From assembly GCF_000750635.1 (NCBI RefSeq), contig NZ_CCDM010000002.1, forward strand, positions 496,001-560,000: a stretch of 64,000 nucleotides of DNA, read 5' to 3'. Numbering within the stretch: position 1 is the stretch's first letter; each line of letters begins with the position of its first letter. A program made the position numbers and the translations under genes. The stretch comes from Oceanobacillus jeddahensis (lineage in GTDB: Bacteria; Bacillota; Bacilli; Bacillales; Amphibacillaceae). Positions 18,077-28,113 of this stretch are shown here, one piece after another. A model generated the notes under the pieces. That model was not told the origin of the DNA and did no database searches. It saw nothing but the letters and a program-made list of their open reading frames with translations.

Positions 18077-18118
18077 AATAGAGGCATCCGCCATTAAAAT
18101 TGGTGGATGCCTCTATTT
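18077..18118 (+). terminator. Terminator of yitW
   Basis: AATAGAGGCATCCGCCA and TGGTGGATGCCTCTATT form a 17-bp stem with one G-T pair. Confidence 0.9.
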
Positions 18119-18207
18119 ACATGCTGAGATTCGATGAAGCTCTCCGCGCCCTTATGCAAGGAAAAGGCTGGCGGATCTGCAGTTTCTAATAATGGACTAT
18201 AAGTGCG

Positions 18208-18354
18208 TGTTCAAAAAGGCCGATAAATAGGACCAAGAAGTTCAAGGCGACGTGTTTTTTTCGAACGGAGCGTATGCTTTATAATACGTGAGTATCGGAA
18301 AAAACACGTCAACGCAGAAATTCGCCGTGTCATTTTTATTGGCCTTTTTGAACA
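18208..18354. repeat. 147-bp three-tier palindromic repeat
   Basis: The outer arms TGTTCAAAAAGGCC (18208-18221) and GGCCTTTTTGAACA (18341-18354) pair perfectly. Inside, GACGTGTTTTTTTCG pairs with CGGAAAAAACACGTC with one G-T pair. GCGTAT/ATACG closes near the centre. The element ends four bases before the uppP stop codon. It belongs to an intergenic palindrome family seen in many Bacillaceae. Related pieces in this window lie at 25731-25776 (short) and near 13830 (decayed). It could act as the uppP transcript end. Confidence 0.8.
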
Positions 18355-18358
18355 TCCT

Positions 18359-19180
18359 CTATAAGAAAATCAAGACAAGAATACCAACGATCACGCAGTA
18401 ATATGCAAAATACTCCAGTTTCCCGTGACGCATGATATTCATAAACCATTTTAGCGCAAAGTAGCTGGCGATAAATGCAGTAATAAATGCTACCAGATAA
18501 GGCGCCCAGAGCTGACTCATTTCAGGGTCTCTGGCGATTTCGGGGATTTCAAGAATAGCCGTCCCCAGACTTACCGGAATATACAGCAGGAAAGAAAATC
18601 GAAGTGCTGTTTCTTTCTTCATTCCAACGAGCATTGAAGCGACGATGGTTGCTCCGGATCTGCTTATTCCCGGTGTTACAGCGATAGACTGAACAAGTCC
18701 GACAATAATAGCATCTTTTGTGGATAAATCCCCATCCTGTTTACGTCCTCTGAGATTACGAATGATCCAAAGGGCAAGAGCGGTAATTAATAATGTGATT
18801 CCAACTACACTGGTACCACTTAACGCTTCGCCAAGCGCATCCCCGAACAGCAAACCAATAATCCCTACAGGAATGGTGGCGATCACGAGATAAACAACAA
18901 ACATAAAGTCACTTTTGACCGTTTTATCTCCTTTGAATAAGAAGTTCCACGTATTGACGATAAGACGTACAATATCTTTACGATAAATCAGCATCACTGC
19001 CAGCAGGGAAGCGAAGTTAACAAATATTTCAAAAGAAAGCCCCCTGGCTTTAATATCAAATAGCTCCCTGACAATAATTAAGTGTCCGCTGGAGGATACC
19101 GGAATTGGTTCGGTAACTCCTTGAACGATCCCAAGAATAAAAAACTGGATTAGTTCCCATAATCTACTTAAAGCATCCAT
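18359..19180 (-). CDS. uppP: Undecaprenyl-diphosphatase UppP
   Basis: This 273-residue polytopic membrane protein has the two UppP signatures: [18 protein letters not shown] (about residues 18-35) and [11 protein letters not shown] near 175-185. It removes a phosphate from undecaprenyl diphosphate to recycle the carrier for peptidoglycan and teichoic acid synthesis, and overproduction gives bacitracin resistance. About eight hydrophobic segments are visible. It stands alone, with the palindromic repeat immediately downstream. Confidence 0.96.
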   Translation of the reverse strand: MDALSRLWELIQFFILGIVQGVTEPIPVSSSGHLIIVRELFDIKARGLSFEIFVNFASLLAVMLIYRKDIVRLIVNTWNFLFKGDKTVKSDFMFVVYLVIATIPVGIIGLLFGDALGEALSGTSVVGITLLITALALWIIRNLRGRKQDGDLSTKDAIIVGLVQSIAVTPGISRSGATIVASMLVGMKKETALRFSFLLYIPVSLGTAILEIPEIARDPEMSQLWAPYLVAFITAFIASYFALKWFMNIMRHGKLEYFAYYCVIVGILVLIFL

Positions 19181-19415
19181 TTTTTAAATACCTTCCTTTA
19201 TTTTTTCTTCTCTGATTGTACAGTTATTTTTTAAAATGAACAAAGCAGAGCTCCAATTAATTTTTAAAACATGTCAGTTTTTATTTTGTATATAGAATAT
19301 ATGGGTAAGGTTATACCCATATATTCCAATTCATATGCCTGTCCTTTTATGTAATTATGCTAAAAAATATAGACATAGAACGTTTTATTTAATAAAAAGC
19401 ATTTTTAGAAATATA

Positions 19416-19453
19416 GAAACCCCCTGTCGCATATAATAAGACAAGGGGTTTTA
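19416..19453 (-). terminator. Terminator of yjzD
   Basis: On the minus strand AAACCCCTTGTC pairs with GACAGGGGGTTT just after the stop codon. Confidence 0.8.
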
Positions 19454-19454
19454 C

Positions 19455-19631
19455 TTATTTGGTATCTTCTTTCAAAACCAAACCAGCTAAAGCAAACACG
19501 AATATAGAAAAGATACCCGCTACAATCAGTGCATCTCGAATAATAAATGGCTCTGCACCCATGCTTGTCAATACATAAGAGACTGCTAAAGCGATAGCCA
19601 CAGCCCAAAAAATAGTTGCGATAAAACGCAT
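19455..19631 (-). CDS. yjzD: YjzD-like DUF2929 small membrane protein
   Basis: Fifty-eight residues begin MRFIATIFWAVAIALAVSYV and end LVLKEDTK, with two hydrophobic segments (about 4-22 and 32-54). Start and length fit DUF2929/YjzD. In B. subtilis yjzD also lies just before yjaU-yjaV-med-fabHA, which is the order here. The strand is opposite to the yjaV-med genes. AGGTGG precedes the ATG. Function is unknown. Confidence 0.8.
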   Translation of the reverse strand: MRFIATIFWAVAIALAVSYVLTSMGAEPFIIRDALIVAGIFSIFVFALAGLVLKEDTK

Positions 19632-19770
19632 AAGTCCACCTCACTTTACTACCTTATCTAAGTATATCATAAATATCATTTTAACATGAAAAGCCTTTCG
19701 TTGCTTTAAAGAATCTAAAAAAATCGTGAAAATTAATGATTATTTAATGATATATCTGGTTAATAATTAA

Positions 19771-20033
19771 CTCAATTTTCGCACTTAAAAAATTACTTCA
19801 TATCAATAGGAACAAGTGTTGATTATGCCTTCTATATACTTTGTTAAAGCATAAAGAAGGTAAAGTGTAAGATTACCGCTGCGTAGGAAAGTGGAGTGGT
19901 TGGCCGGAGCGGGAGCTATACACTATCATTAGTACAAAAAAGTGATTTAACCAAAAGCAAGCATAATAATGAAGAACATGATAATCCTGGAATGACAAGA
20001 TATATATGCTTATTCTTGGGTGCGAAAGTTGAG
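19771..20033 (+). mobile_element. MITE-like element, copy B (internally shortened)
   Basis: The element opens CTCAATTTTCGCACTTAAAAA and ends GGGTGCGAAAGTTGAG, the same ends as copies A and C. Its last 90 bases (from GATTTAACCAAAAGC to the end) match 8450-8543 and, inverted, 45550-45640. It is only 263 bp, so most of the interior has been lost. No clean 7-bp duplication is seen (TAATTAA versus TTGGTAA), suggesting age. It lies between yjzD and yjaV. Confidence 0.75.
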
Positions 20034-20114
20034 TTGGTAATAAGTGCGCTCAATAAATATTCATTATATTTTGTATTAGATTTTTTGAACAACCTTTATA
20101 AAGGAGTGTTTTTC

Positions 20115-20717
20115 TTGCGTATATTAGTTATTCCTCATAATCATTGGGTCGGTTATCATATTGTAACAAGATTATTAGATAACGGTTATCAAGTTGATGG
20201 AATTCGGAGTGCCCAACTAAATTCTGGATTAGAAGATTTTTTTGGCAGAAATAGTCATTTCCAAGAAGTAGATCAAGTGAAAAATGATTATGATCTGGCA
20301 ATCATTATCAATCAATCAGAGATAAAAAATCTGCACGAACATACGGAGAAGGTAATACTGATTCAAACAGTCTTTGATCAGAATGCAGTGTCTGATAATT
20401 CAGCTGCATCCGTGATTTCTGTACCTTATCTTATTGGGGAAGGGATGGAACTGGAAGAGAATAAAGTGTATGCAGATGGTGAGCTGGTTTCCTGCTCAGA
20501 CGAAGCATGGCAAAAGAAGGCGATTTACATTAAAGATTTTTTAAATGTATTTATGCAGTGGATAAAAATGACACATTTACCTAAATTAATAGAGATTAAT
20601 TCAGTTAACGATAACTTAACAAACACAAAAGTTGAAAAAAAGCAGGTTCTGCTGGAAAATAGAGATATAAATACAGTGATCAAAGCAATACAAACATTTA
20701 ATAAGCGGCTTCAGTAA
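20115..20717 (+). CDS. yjaV: YjaV-like protein with nucleotide-binding-fold start
   Basis: About 200 residues begin (TTG start) with RILVIPHNHWVGYHIVTRLL, reminiscent of a Rossmann-type beta-alpha start but lacking the classic GxxGxxG. AAAGGAG lies eight bases before the TTG at 20115; a longer frame runs back into the mobile element and is not credible. Position directly before med matches B. subtilis yjaV. Function is unknown. Identification rests mainly on synteny and length. Confidence 0.72.
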   Translation: MRILVIPHNHWVGYHIVTRLLDNGYQVDGIRSAQLNSGLEDFFGRNSHFQEVDQVKNDYDLAIIINQSEIKNLHEHTEKVILIQTVFDQNAVSDNSAASVISVPYLIGEGMELEENKVYADGELVSCSDEAWQKKAIYIKDFLNVFMQWIKMTHLPKLIEINSVNDNLTNTKVEKKQVLLENRDINTVIKAIQTFNKRLQ

Positions 20718-20727
20718 TGAATACTCC

Positions 20728-20897
20728 TGCCACTTCATTTCTAAAGAAATTTGAAGTGTGGGTTTCTGGGGTGTCTACTTTCAAGAACATCATGCCATGT
20801 AAATTTAAGTTCGTAAATGCAAAAAGGCGATTCAACTCCCACCTGCTCATTGGGGTTCATCCTGCACATACCTTGAGGTTGGGAGTCGTCTCGCCTA
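20728..20897. repeat. Two strong hairpins between yjaV and med
   Basis: CACTTCATTTCT pairs with AGAAATTTGAAGTG with a bulge, flanked by CTGC and GTGGGTTTCTGG. Then AGGCGA-N4-ACTCCCA pairs with TGGGAGT-N4-TCGCCT around 20826-20897. Both hairpin types resemble the 3'-end palindromes of IS200/IS605 (TnpB) elements, but no transposase gene is present. They may equally be an attenuator or part of a leader for med. Confidence 0.5.
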
Positions 20898-20922
20898 ATC
20901 AAGATAGAATGGGTGTGCTAAG

Positions 20923-21879
20923 GTGAAATATATCCACTATCCACTAATCCTTCTTTTCCTGATTTGCACACTGTCTGCTTGTTCTTATTTTGAGACAGGT
21001 CAAATACAAAATGTCGGGTTTATAACAGATGCAGAAATAGATAATAATCCTTGGACTGAACAAGGGTATCAGGCAATGTTAGAAATAAGTGATGAATACG
21101 ATATAAATGTTTATTATGAGGAAAATGTAGAAACCATGCATCAAGTACAGCAGACTGTTGATCAATTCGTACATAATGGAGTCAACTTAATTTATGGCCA
21201 TAGTAATATTTACGGAGAATATTTTATGACGCTTGCTGAAAGCTACCCAGATGTACAATTTGTTTATGTGAATGGCGGTGAATCCGGAGAAAATGTGACT
21301 TCTTTGAATTTTAATGCTCATGCTATGGGTTTTTTTGCTGGTATGGTCGCTGGAAATATGACGGAAAGCAACCAAATTGGGATCATAGCTGCTTATTCTT
21401 GGCAGCCGGAAACAGAAGGTTTTTTTGAAGGTGTCATTCATGCAAATAAAGATGCTGATATATCGTTGAATTATATAAACGATTGGAATAATAATGACCT
21501 TGCTTTGGAGGTCTATGCGATGATGAAGGAGCAAGGGGTAGATGTTTTTTATCCCATTGGAGATGCTTTTAGTGAAAGTATCTTGAGAGAGGCTGAAAAT
21601 GATAATTTTTATGCAATTGGTTATATGACAGATCAGATGGATGTTGCCCCTGACGCTGTTTTAACAAGTACGATTCAACATATCAGGGAACTGTACAAAT
21701 CCGTAGCGGATGATTTTAACAGCGGGGATCTGGAAGGGAAAATATACACGTATGATTTTAAAGATGGATTTATCTCACTGGGGGGATTTCACTCTGCCGT
21801 TCCAAACAACGTAAAAATGCAGGTAGAAGAGGATATTGAAGCGTATATTGACACCGGGCTATTGCCTAATGAATATTAA
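20923..21879 (+). CDS. med: Med-like basic membrane lipoprotein (BMP family)
   Basis: This 318-residue lipoprotein has a signal peptide ending LSAC (Cys at residue 20). A BMP/PnrA-type substrate-binding fold follows (VGFITDAEIDNNPWTEQGYQAM, YIYGHSNIYG-like segment, FFAGMVAG, VFYPIGDA). In B. subtilis Med sits at this position (yjaV-med-comZ-fabHA) and promotes comK expression. The start is GTG. The small comZ gene expected next is not found in the 193 bases before fabHA. Family members bind nucleosides; the ligand here is unknown. Confidence 0.87.
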   Translation: MKYIHYPLILLFLICTLSACSYFETGQIQNVGFITDAEIDNNPWTEQGYQAMLEISDEYDINVYYEENVETMHQVQQTVDQFVHNGVNLIYGHSNIYGEYFMTLAESYPDVQFVYVNGGESGENVTSLNFNAHAMGFFAGMVAGNMTESNQIGIIAAYSWQPETEGFFEGVIHANKDADISLNYINDWNNNDLALEVYAMMKEQGVDVFYPIGDAFSESILREAENDNFYAIGYMTDQMDVAPDAVLTSTIQHIRELYKSVADDFNSGDLEGKIYTYDFKDGFISLGGFHSAVPNNVKMQVEEDIEAYIDTGLLPNEY

Positions 21880-22015
21880 CATCTGTTATTTGATAGCAAA
21901 AAATAAAAGTGACAAAAAATGTACCATAAATAAAATGGAAGAAAAAAAATGGATAGTATAGTCCACAAGCCAGGCTGAAATTGTAACTTGCTATCCGTTT
22001 CATTTTGTCTTAAAA

Positions 22016-22032
22016 TTAGTACCAAGTCATAA
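22016..22032 (+). promoter_or_regulatory. FapR operator of fabHA-fabF
   Basis: TTAGTACCAAGTCATAA closely fits the FapR box TTAGTACCWRDTMCTAA. It lies 41 bases before the fabHA start codon. FapR represses type II fatty acid synthesis genes and is released by malonyl-CoA. Confidence 0.88.
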
Positions 22033-22072
22033 TGTTTGATATTAATGTTTTATAGAAGAGGAGCGCGGTTAG

Positions 22073-23011
22073 ATGAGTATCGGTATTTTAGGAACCGGCC
22101 ATTATTTACCTACAAATGTAGTTACCAATCATGATTTAGAGAAGATCGTTGATACCAACGATGAATGGATACGAACAAGAACAGGTATCCATGAAAGAAG
22201 GTTAGCTACAGATGATATTGATACTTCAGATATGGCATACTATGCATCAATTGAAGCATTAAAAGAGGCGAATGTCAAAGCAGAAGATATTGATTTGATT
22301 TTAGTAGCAACTGTAACACCAGATACAGCATTTCCGTCTATTGCTTGTCTAATTCAAGATAAATTAGGAGCTATAAATGCTGCGGCAATGGATGTAGGGG
22401 CTGCTTGTGCTGGTTTTATGTATGGAATCATTACAGCAAATCAATTTATTGCTACAGGCACATACAAAAATGTACTTGTTGTAGGGGCTGAAAAGCTATC
22501 TAAAATAACCGATTGGACAGACCGTTCTACATGTGTATTATTTGGAGACGGTGCAGGAGCAGCTGTCATTGGAGAAGTATCTGAAGAAAAAGGTATTCTG
22601 TCCTTTGAACTTGGTGCAAATGGCGCTGGTGGCAAGGAGCTTTACTTAAACAAAGAAGACCATATCATAATGAATGGAAGGGAAGTTTTTAAATTTGCTG
22701 TGAGACAAATGCCTGAATCTACAGTGAATGTGATTGAAAAAATAGGACTGTCCCGAGAAGACGTGGATTATCTTATTCCACATCAGGCAAATATCCGGAT
22801 TATGGAGGCTGCTAGAGAACGATTAGGAATTTCTGAAGATAAAATGGCGAAATCGATTGAGCGTTTTGGAAATAATTCTTCTGCTTCGATTCCTATGGCT
22901 TTGTCTGAAGCAGTAAAAGAGGGTAAAATAAAAGATAATGATTTAATCGTATTAGTTGGATTTGGAGGAGGCTTAACCTGGGGAGCTGTTGCTTTGCGCT
23001 GGGGGAGTTAA
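22073..23011 (+). CDS. fabH: Beta-ketoacyl-ACP synthase III
   Basis: The 312-residue thiolase-fold enzyme has the catalytic Cys in [11 protein letters not shown], His in [11 protein letters not shown] and Asn in [11 protein letters not shown]. It condenses acyl-CoA primers with malonyl-ACP to start fatty acid synthesis, in Bacillaceae with branched-chain primers. AGAGGAG precedes the ATG. fabF follows 29 bases later, and both are expected to be under the FapR box upstream. The position after med corresponds to B. subtilis fabHA. Confidence 0.97.
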   Translation: MSIGILGTGHYLPTNVVTNHDLEKIVDTNDEWIRTRTGIHERRLATDDIDTSDMAYYASIEALKEANVKAEDIDLILVATVTPDTAFPSIACLIQDKLGAINAAAMDVGAACAGFMYGIITANQFIATGTYKNVLVVGAEKLSKITDWTDRSTCVLFGDGAGAAVIGEVSEEKGILSFELGANGAGGKELYLNKEDHIIMNGREVFKFAVRQMPESTVNVIEKIGLSREDVDYLIPHQANIRIMEAARERLGISEDKMAKSIERFGNNSSASIPMALSEAVKEGKIKDNDLIVLVGFGGGLTWGAVALRWGS

Positions 23012-23040
23012 TTCTTATTTAATTAAGGAGGCAAACGAAC

Positions 23041-24279
23041 GTGGAAAAAAGAGTTGTAATAACAGGACTTGGAGCTGTAACTCCCGTTGGTAATAATGTT
23101 TCTGCGATGTGGGAAAGCATTGTTAATGGGAAATCGGGTATTGATTACGTAACAAAGGTAGATAAAGAACAATTTACTGCGAAAGTAGCAGCTGAGGTAA
23201 AGGATTTTGATCCGGCTGCCTACATGGAGAAAAAAGAAGCTCGCAAGATGGATCCTTTTACACAATATGCTGTGGCAGCAGCGAAAATGGCTGTACAAGA
23301 TGCAAATTTGGAAATAACAGATGAGAATGCGAGCCGTATCGGTGTTTGGATTGGATCAGGGATTGGCGGAATGAAAACATGGGAAGAGCAGCACTCTAAG
23401 TTTTTAGAGAAAGGTGCAAAACGTGTCAGCCCTTTCTTTGTGCCAATGATGATTCCGGACATGGCTGCAGGACAGGTGTCGATTCAATTAGGGGCAAAAG
23501 GGATTAATTCTTGTACAGTGACAGCCTGCTCTTCTGGTGCAAACTCCATTGGAGATGCGTTCAAAGCGATTCAGCGTGGAGATGCCGATGCTATGATTAC
23601 AGGCGGTACAGAAGCGCCAATTAGTAATATGGCATTTGCGGGCTTCACTTCTGCTAAAGCGTTAAGCACAACGGAAGATCCAAAAAAAGCAAGCCGCCCA
23701 TTTGATAAAGAAAGAAATGGTTTTGTTATGGGAGAAGGATCAGGTATTCTTATTTTAGAATCACTTGAATCTGCCAAAGAACGCGGTGCAGACATTTACG
23801 CAGAGATTGTCGGTTATGGAGCGACAGGGGATGCATACCATATTACAGCACCTGCTGAAAATGGGGAAGGCGCTGCACGTGCGATGCAAGAAGCAATAAG
23901 TGACGCGAATTTACATTCCAATGATATCGATTATGTCAATGCACACGGTACAAGCACGGATTTAAATGATAAATTTGAGACACAGGCTATTAAAGACGTT
24001 TTTGGTGAAAAAGCATCCAGCCTGGCTATATCTTCAACAAAATCAATGACGGGTCATTTATTAGGAGCTGCAGGAGCGATTGAAGCAATTATATCCATTA
24101 AAGCAATTATTGATGGGATCGTTCCTCCAACGATTAATTATGAATATCCCGATCCGGAATGTGATTTAGATTATGTGCCAAATGAGGCCAGAAACCAGGA
24201 AGTGAACGCTGTTGTAAGTAACTCTTTAGGTTTTGGCGGACATAATGTAGCACTTGTATTTAAAAAGTATGAAGCGTAA
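23041..24279 (+). CDS. fabF: Beta-ketoacyl-ACP synthase II
   Basis: The 412-residue elongation condensing enzyme has Cys in [13 protein letters not shown], His in [12 protein letters not shown], Lys and His in [14 protein letters not shown], and the glycine loop NSLGFGGHN. The start is GTG, with AAGGAGG upstream. It extends acyl-ACP with malonyl-ACP in the cytosol. It forms an operon with fabH, closed by a hairpin at 24287-24323. Confidence 0.97.
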   Translation: MEKRVVITGLGAVTPVGNNVSAMWESIVNGKSGIDYVTKVDKEQFTAKVAAEVKDFDPAAYMEKKEARKMDPFTQYAVAAAKMAVQDANLEITDENASRIGVWIGSGIGGMKTWEEQHSKFLEKGAKRVSPFFVPMMIPDMAAGQVSIQLGAKGINSCTVTACSSGANSIGDAFKAIQRGDADAMITGGTEAPISNMAFAGFTSAKALSTTEDPKKASRPFDKERNGFVMGEGSGILILESLESAKERGADIYAEIVGYGATGDAYHITAPAENGEGAARAMQEAISDANLHSNDIDYVNAHGTSTDLNDKFETQAIKDVFGEKASSLAISSTKSMTGHLLGAAGAIEAIISIKAIIDGIVPPTINYEYPDPECDLDYVPNEARNQEVNAVVSNSLGFGGHNVALVFKKYEA

Positions 24280-24286
24280 GGTATAG

Positions 24287-24323
24287 AAAAAAGCTTATCT
24301 CTTTCTTAGGGATAGGCTTTTTT
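24287..24323 (+). terminator. Terminator of fabHA-fabF
   Basis: AAAAAAGCTTATC and GATAGGCTTTTTT pair with one G-T pair around an 11-base loop. Confidence 0.85.
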
Positions 24324-24470
24324 ATGTTTGGAAATATAAGAAAACTGTGAATTCAGGGTACTTCCACTATATTCGCAATAGTTTACTTTTTTACTGGTCG
24401 GAGGACATTAAATCTTATATAATAAACCATTCAGGTGTTTTCTAATCAAAATTAAAGGTGTTGATATCAT

Positions 24471-25304
24471 TTGATTCGAACAGTCATCCAGGGTATGTTT
24501 GTTGGAATAACAGAAACGGTACCAGGAGTAAGCGGAAGTACAATAGCAATGATTTTAGGAGTATATGAACGTTTATTAAACGCGCTAAGCATGTTAACAA
24601 CGAAGGATCGAATAAAAGCCTTCCCGTTTCTTTTTACTTTTGGCATTGGAATGGCTGGCGGTTTTATAGCATCTATTCAACTCATTCAATACCTGCTTGC
24701 GAATTTCCAATTACAAACCTTCTTTTTCTTTATCGGTATTATTACAGGTTTTTTGCCATATATATATGGAAGGATACGGTAAATACCACAGAAACAAGAC
24801 TAAGAAAAAAACACTATTTTTTTTATGTTCATCTTCTTAAGCGCTGTGATCATCATGCAATTTTTTGCTGGTGCAGATAATCTGGATATGGATAATTTGT
24901 CTTTTTCTAATTACCTATACTTTATCCTTGCAGGTCTTTTCGCTAGTACAGCACTTGTATTACCCGGCATAAGCGGTGCTTTAATACTTATGATAATGGG
25001 CATCTATGACATAGCTGTTTCTGCCATTCTGACAATTAATATACCAGTTATCGCAACAATTGGGGTAGGTGTGCTGCTGGGGATATTAATAACAAGTAAG
25101 CTGGTAAAGTATTTGTTAATGAACTACATAACTGAGACTTATTCTGCTATGATTGGCTTGATAAGCGGGTCTGTATTTGCTATTTTAAGTAACCTGAAAA
25201 CAGGTTTCTACTTAGAGTTAAATATAACAGTCTTTATCACTTTTATAAGCGGTGTTATTTTGGTTGTTTTATTGAATAAATATAAAAACCGTTTGGCTAC
25301 ATAA
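24471..25304 (+). pseudogene. DUF368 (PopT-type) membrane transporter, double frameshift
   Basis: The N-terminal part (24471-24782, TTG start, GVTETVPGVSGSTIAMILGVYE) and the C-terminal part (24825-25304, LVLPGISGALILMIMGIYD) are the two halves of a DUF368 polytopic protein. Some family members flip polyprenyl phosphate. The halves share one frame, but TAA codons at 24780 and 24801 separate them. Bases 24779-24816 read sensibly only in another frame (VNTTETRLRKKHYFF). A one-base loss near 24777 and a one-base gain in the T8 run at 24817-24824 explain this. Either the gene is broken or there are two sequence errors. Confidence 0.8.
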
Positions 25305-25471
25305 TCTTTAGGAGAACAAATGATGTAAGCTAAACATATGGATATCAAAGTTTTATTTGTTACATGAATAAATGGAATAAGCCTGTCTTAATATACTGTA
25401 AAAAAACGCGTATTTTCTATCGGACAAGCACATAGAATAATAGTAATTGGACAAGCAAGTGAGGCGAAACG

Positions 25472-25678
25472 ATGGGTTCTTTCTTTTTATTTCTAGTCGG
25501 ATTTGGGATGGCTGTAACAGGCAGTGTTACCATCATAGCTTATTTTAATTTCCTCCCCGCCGGATTAACCTGGGCAGATTATTTTATGTTTATAGCAGGG
25601 AGGTTGGAATGTTATTTTCTGCCTCTGGGCTTATTGATTATATTGATTTCACTTCGTCATTTTAATGTAGAAAAATAA
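25472..25678 (+). CDS. Small two-helix membrane protein, unknown
   Basis: Sixty-eight residues form two hydrophobic segments (about 3-25 and 40-61) joined by a short loop with AGLTWADYF, and end in a basic tail. GTGAGGCG lies just before the ATG. It stands between the broken DUF368 gene and yjbA on the same strand. I do not recognise the family. Confidence 0.65.
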   Translation: MGSFFLFLVGFGMAVTGSVTIIAYFNFLPAGLTWADYFMFIAGRLECYFLPLGLLIILISLRHFNVEK

Positions 25679-25730
25679 GTGTTTTCGCATAAAAAAATGT
25701 GAGATGGTCATAATGTATTTTAACCTTCAA

Positions 25731-25776
25731 GTTCAAAGGATTGAATATATTGGACATCAAATCATCCTTTTTGAAC
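25731..25776. repeat. Short palindrome related to the 18208-18354 repeat
   Basis: GTTCAAAGGAT (25731-25741) pairs with ATCCTTTTTGAAC (25764-25776), with two extra T in the right arm. The arms resemble those of the 147-bp palindrome, so this may be a derivative that kept only the ends. It lies 39 bases upstream of yjbA. Confidence 0.5.
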
Positions 25777-25814
25777 GAAAAGATATTAAATGGCAGATAA
25801 GGTGGGGTTAGGAA

Positions 25815-26576
25815 ATGTTATATTTACATGATGCTTGGGTAAATTGGTTTGAAGGGGAAGAGAACGGATATAATGTATGCCCCTTTCATGAATGGCGAAA
25901 ATCTGATTCTGTTGAATTATTAGATCAAGTTCCACTGCTGTACATATCGAGTGAACTTTTCGAGTATATTGAAAACGATATTCGTGAACTTCCAAAAGAT
26001 TTACTCGATAGTATTTACAAAAGAGCAACGATACGAAAAGGTCAAAAAAGAACGGTATTGGAATATGCAGCTGTTGTGACGGATGGGATGGAAATTCTTG
26101 CTTTTGATACTGCGGGATACTATATTCCGGTAAGAAAAAGCAGATTAATTCCCAGACAAGAGCAGTTAGTATACAGCATGATTGAAAAAGCAGAACAAAA
26201 ATCATATGGCTTTAAATCTGAGAACTACCAAAAAGAGTATCATATGTTGTCTATGCCGCCATCTTTTGTTCATGGCTTGACAAGAAGAGAGCGTCAACTT
26301 AAACAGCTTTTAATGATTGGATTAGATCAATTAAAAACAACAAATGATAAACAAGAATTAAGGTACTGGCTTACGGAATGGAATCCTAAAAAATATCCTT
26401 CTATTAAATATATGAATGAAGAAGAAGTTTGGGATGCGCTCTATAATGGATTAAAAGATGGTTGGAGTCAGGCACATGAAGAACTTTGCAAAAAATTAAT
26501 CCGTGGACAAGCTTTCTTAGAAAGAATGTGGGAAGCTGAAATGGAATCCGAAGAAAATACATCTAAACAAAACTGA
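25815..26576 (+). CDS. yjbA: YjbA family protein (DUF3603)
   Basis: The 253-residue protein begins [20 protein letters not shown], the conserved YjbA opening, and continues [21 protein letters not shown]. It looks soluble. YjbA lies next to and convergent with trpS in B. subtilis, as here. Function is unknown. AGGTGGGG precedes the ATG. Confidence 0.9.
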   Translation: MLYLHDAWVNWFEGEENGYNVCPFHEWRKSDSVELLDQVPLLYISSELFEYIENDIRELPKDLLDSIYKRATIRKGQKRTVLEYAAVVTDGMEILAFDTAGYYIPVRKSRLIPRQEQLVYSMIEKAEQKSYGFKSENYQKEYHMLSMPPSFVHGLTRRERQLKQLLMIGLDQLKTTNDKQELRYWLTEWNPKKYPSIKYMNEEEVWDALYNGLKDGWSQAHEELCKKLIRGQAFLERMWEAEMESEENTSKQN

Positions 26577-26610
26577 AAATCCAAGGAAAATTCGTTTCCT
26601 TGGATTTTTT
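26577..26610. terminator. Terminator between yjbA and trpS
   Basis: AAAATCCAAGGAAA and TTTCCTTGGATTTT form a perfect stem with a four-base loop and T on both strands. It serves the convergent yjbA and trpS genes. Confidence 0.92.
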
Positions 26611-26619
26611 CCTGTTTGC

Positions 26620-27627
<1,008 letters not shown>

Positions 27628-27704
27628 TTATTTCAAAGCAAAAAAGACGTTAGTAACAAAATACTTTAGTAAATAGGAGCAAAGGTTGAAATATTTCCCA
27701 GGCA

Positions 27705-27910
27705 ATAAAAAAAGCCCACCCATTCCCAAATTAGGGACGAATGAACCGCGTTGCCACCCTGATTATTCTATATAAATAGAATCACTTCATTATAATAAAG
27801 CTCCAAAGTCCAATTCCACCTTACCATGATACTTGTTTTCAGCACCACAAGCTCTCTAAAATCAGCGGGAAAGATGTACTAAATCTTCTTCAATGCTTCT
27901 GCTATTAAAT
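27705..27910 (-). promoter_or_regulatory. Tryptophan T-box riboswitch of trpS
   Basis: On the minus strand the leader shows the stem I elements AGAGAGCTTGTGG and ACAAGTA. A specifier loop reads GGAATTGGACTTTGGAG, whose TGG (27812-27810) is the Trp codon. The T-box AGGGTGGCAACGCGG follows, then a terminator built from ATTCGTCCC and GGGAATG with a T7 run. Low tryptophan charging should permit read-through into trpS. A normal T-box has ACCGCG where this has AACGCG, a known variant. Confidence 0.94.
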
Positions 27911-28113
27911 TAAGTTTATTATAAGTTTATTTTTGGCAAATTGCAAGTAGTCTATACGGTAGAAAAACAACAAAATCCCTAGAATTATTTTCTTAGTATA
28001 TTCTAACTGCAAAATAAAACTTTTTTCCACTTTTTTCGATTTTTTCTTTTAAAAACTTCCAAAAATCCTTTATACTAGTAATAAAATATATATACATATG
28101 GGAGATTGATTGG

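Noticed and set aside
19405-19644. 79-codon minus-strand frame rich in Cys and Tyr
   Set aside because: It is the wrong frame over the real 58-codon DUF2929 gene at 19455-19631.
20717-20926. 69-codon frame between yjaV and med
   Set aside because: It spans two hairpins, has no ribosome site and reads as low-quality protein; better explained as structured non-coding DNA.
21880-22072. comZ between med and fabHA
   Set aside because: No open frame of suitable length with a ribosome site is found; the gap holds a weak hairpin and the FapR box.
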